A DNA stretch of 64,000 nt from Saccharicrinis sp050589685 (GTDB lineage Bacteria > Bacteroidota > Bacteroidia > Bacteroidales > Marinilabiliaceae), in the NCBI RefSeq assembly GCF_050589685.1, contig NZ_JBNGOS010000008.1, positions 62,001 to 126,000 on the forward strand, in the 5' to 3' direction. A model generated the notes under the pieces. The model had not been told where the DNA came from. It did no database searches and worked only from the letters and a program-made list of their open reading frames with translations. Made by a program: the position numbers and the translations under genes. Positions 63,195 to 64,000 of this stretch are shown here, in pieces (positions within the stretch are counted from its first letter, which is position 1; every line of letters starts with the position of its first letter).

Positions 63195-64000
63195 ATGAAA
63201 TTCTCTAAATATACCCTTGCTTTTGCTATACTATATATTATAAGTACAAGTATGGCACTGGCTCAAATCGATTTTAGCAATCTTACCGAAGAACAGATCT
63301 ATCGAAAACAAAATAAATATAATACCTGGTCGGTTACGTTAGGTTACGGACCTGTATTCTTTTATACCGATGTGATAGATTATACTGTTTTTCCAAAAAG
63401 CGACTATAGGTTTGCCCCTACGGTTATTGTATCCAAACAATGGGGAAGAGCCTGGGGTTTAGAAGCCCAGTTTCTTGGAGGTAGTATGTATGGAGAAAAA
63501 AACAACCGATATTTTAAGGGAAGCTTTCGCGATTATTCCTTGAACCTTCGTTTTAGTATAAATCAGTTAGTGGCTTTTGGCCCATTGGGCGATAAGTGGG
63601 ATTTGTACGGTAAGGTAGGCCTTGGTATTAACGCTTTTAGAAGTAGGTTGCGCAGGTTGGATGACGACAGCTTTATGCTGGTGAACGACGTACATAAGAA
63701 TCTGGGAGGGTATCCAAACCCGCCGGGGTGGGACGATGATGATTATTTGGTGGTAGGATATGACCGGCAATACCCAACGGATAAAACTGGCAGGGAAACC
63801 GAACTGGTGGTGCCTATTGGTGTTGGTGCCCAATACAGGATTAATAAAAGTTTCGATTTAGGGGTGGAGATGACCATGCGAAATCTTACTGCTGATAACT
63901 TTGATGTGAATCTTACCGGTGCAGATAACGATACCTATATGCATACTTCGTTTTCTGTGACCTATAAAATTGGTAAGAAGAATAAACGTCACGCTCGATG
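63195..64000 (+). CDS. Outer-membrane beta-barrel protein (partial, runs off window)
   Basis: The frame opens at ATG 63195 with a signal peptide (MKFSKYTLAFAILYI ... ALAQ) and stays open for 268 codons to the window edge. The mature part alternates polar and aromatic residues in barrel-like strands (WSVTLGYGPVFFYTD, WGLEAQFLGGSMYG, YSLNLRFSINQ, WDLYGKVGLGINAF, DLGVEMTMRNLT) and ends at the edge after TSFSVTYKIGKK. It may be a complete small barrel close to its end, or the N-terminal barrel of an OmpA-type protein. No specific family assigned. Confidence 0.82.
   Translation, partial: MKFSKYTLAFAILYIISTSMALAQIDFSNLTEEQIYRKQNKYNTWSVTLGYGPVFFYTDVIDYTVFPKSDYRFAPTVIVSKQWGRAWGLEAQFLGGSMYGEKNNRYFKGSFRDYSLNLRFSINQLVAFGPLGDKWDLYGKVGLGINAFRSRLRRLDDDSFMLVNDVHKNLGGYPNPPGWDDDDYLVVGYDRQYPTDKTGRETELVVPIGVGAQYRINKSFDLGVEMTMRNLTADNFDVNLTGADNDTYMHTSFSVTYKIGKKNKRHAR

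Noticed and set aside
63567..63833. Minus-strand 88-codon frame near the window end
   Set aside because: Shadow of the plus-strand barrel gene that opens at 63195 and is still open at the window edge.
1..64000. CRISPR arrays, tRNA or rRNA genes, prophage or plasmid functions
   Set aside because: No regularly spaced repeats, no T-loop-like GGTTCGA context outside genes, no integrase, capsid or replication genes were found by reading; a tRNAscan or Infernal run would confirm.

Overview
The window comes from a member of the Bacteroidota, most likely an anaerobic or facultative marine relative of the Marinilabiliales/Bacteroidales. Signs of this are a SusC/SusD pair with an ECF sigma/FecR regulator, gliding-type ABC genes (gldA, gldF, gldG), a type IX secretion sorting domain, promoters with a TAnnTTTG -7 box, and AT-rich intergenic DNA. 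The lineage is an inference; no rRNA or tRNA gene was found.

Layout. 0-6.3 kb: lplA, dtd, a REP-flanked AAA/DUF4143 ATPase, a frameshifted surface-protein gene with an unusual T-poor tail, a decayed REP-associated transposase (RAYT) and a DUF1080 lipoprotein. 6.6-14.4 kb: two ABC exporter modules, gldA-gldF-gldG-DUF4340 and NEW3 protein-ATPase-permease; the second is flanked by inverted copies of a ~128-bp structured repeat. 14.9-18.9 kb: RNase HI, asnA, ilvA, hsp20. 19.0-20.3 kb: a second, inverted copy of the DUF1080-RAYT segment. 20.8-33.8 kb: a minus-strand locus reading sigma factor, FecR, SusC, SusD, an M43-like lipoprotein whose zinc motif is destroyed, and three thioredoxin-fold proteins. 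34-41.7 kb: hemolysin III, DUF302, an RprXY-like two-component system divergent from a large outer-membrane barrel, and a TSUP permease. 41.8-51.8 kb: mutarotase-like epimerase, QueD, an ArsR regulator divergent from a methyltransferase, aspartokinase behind a candidate SAM riboswitch, DsrE-like protein, patatin, SGNH esterase, Dabb protein, uridine kinase and a PolB-like exonuclease. 52-56.8 kb: a small exopolysaccharide cluster. 57-64 kb: deoC-mazG, a T9SS-exported endonuclease I, NAD kinase, a protealysin-like M4 protease with an emfourin-type inhibitor, and a partial outer-membrane barrel gene.

The most unusual features are: (i) the SusCD locus combining an apparent pseudo-metalloprotease with three thioredoxin-like proteins under sigma/anti-sigma control; (ii) a 1.3-kb inverted duplication containing a RAYT with its own REP palindrome inside the reading frame, whose two copies differ in length by exactly two deletions bounded by short direct repeats; (iii) an S-box-like leader before a stand-alone aspartokinase; and (iv) a structured repeat that brackets an ABC module.
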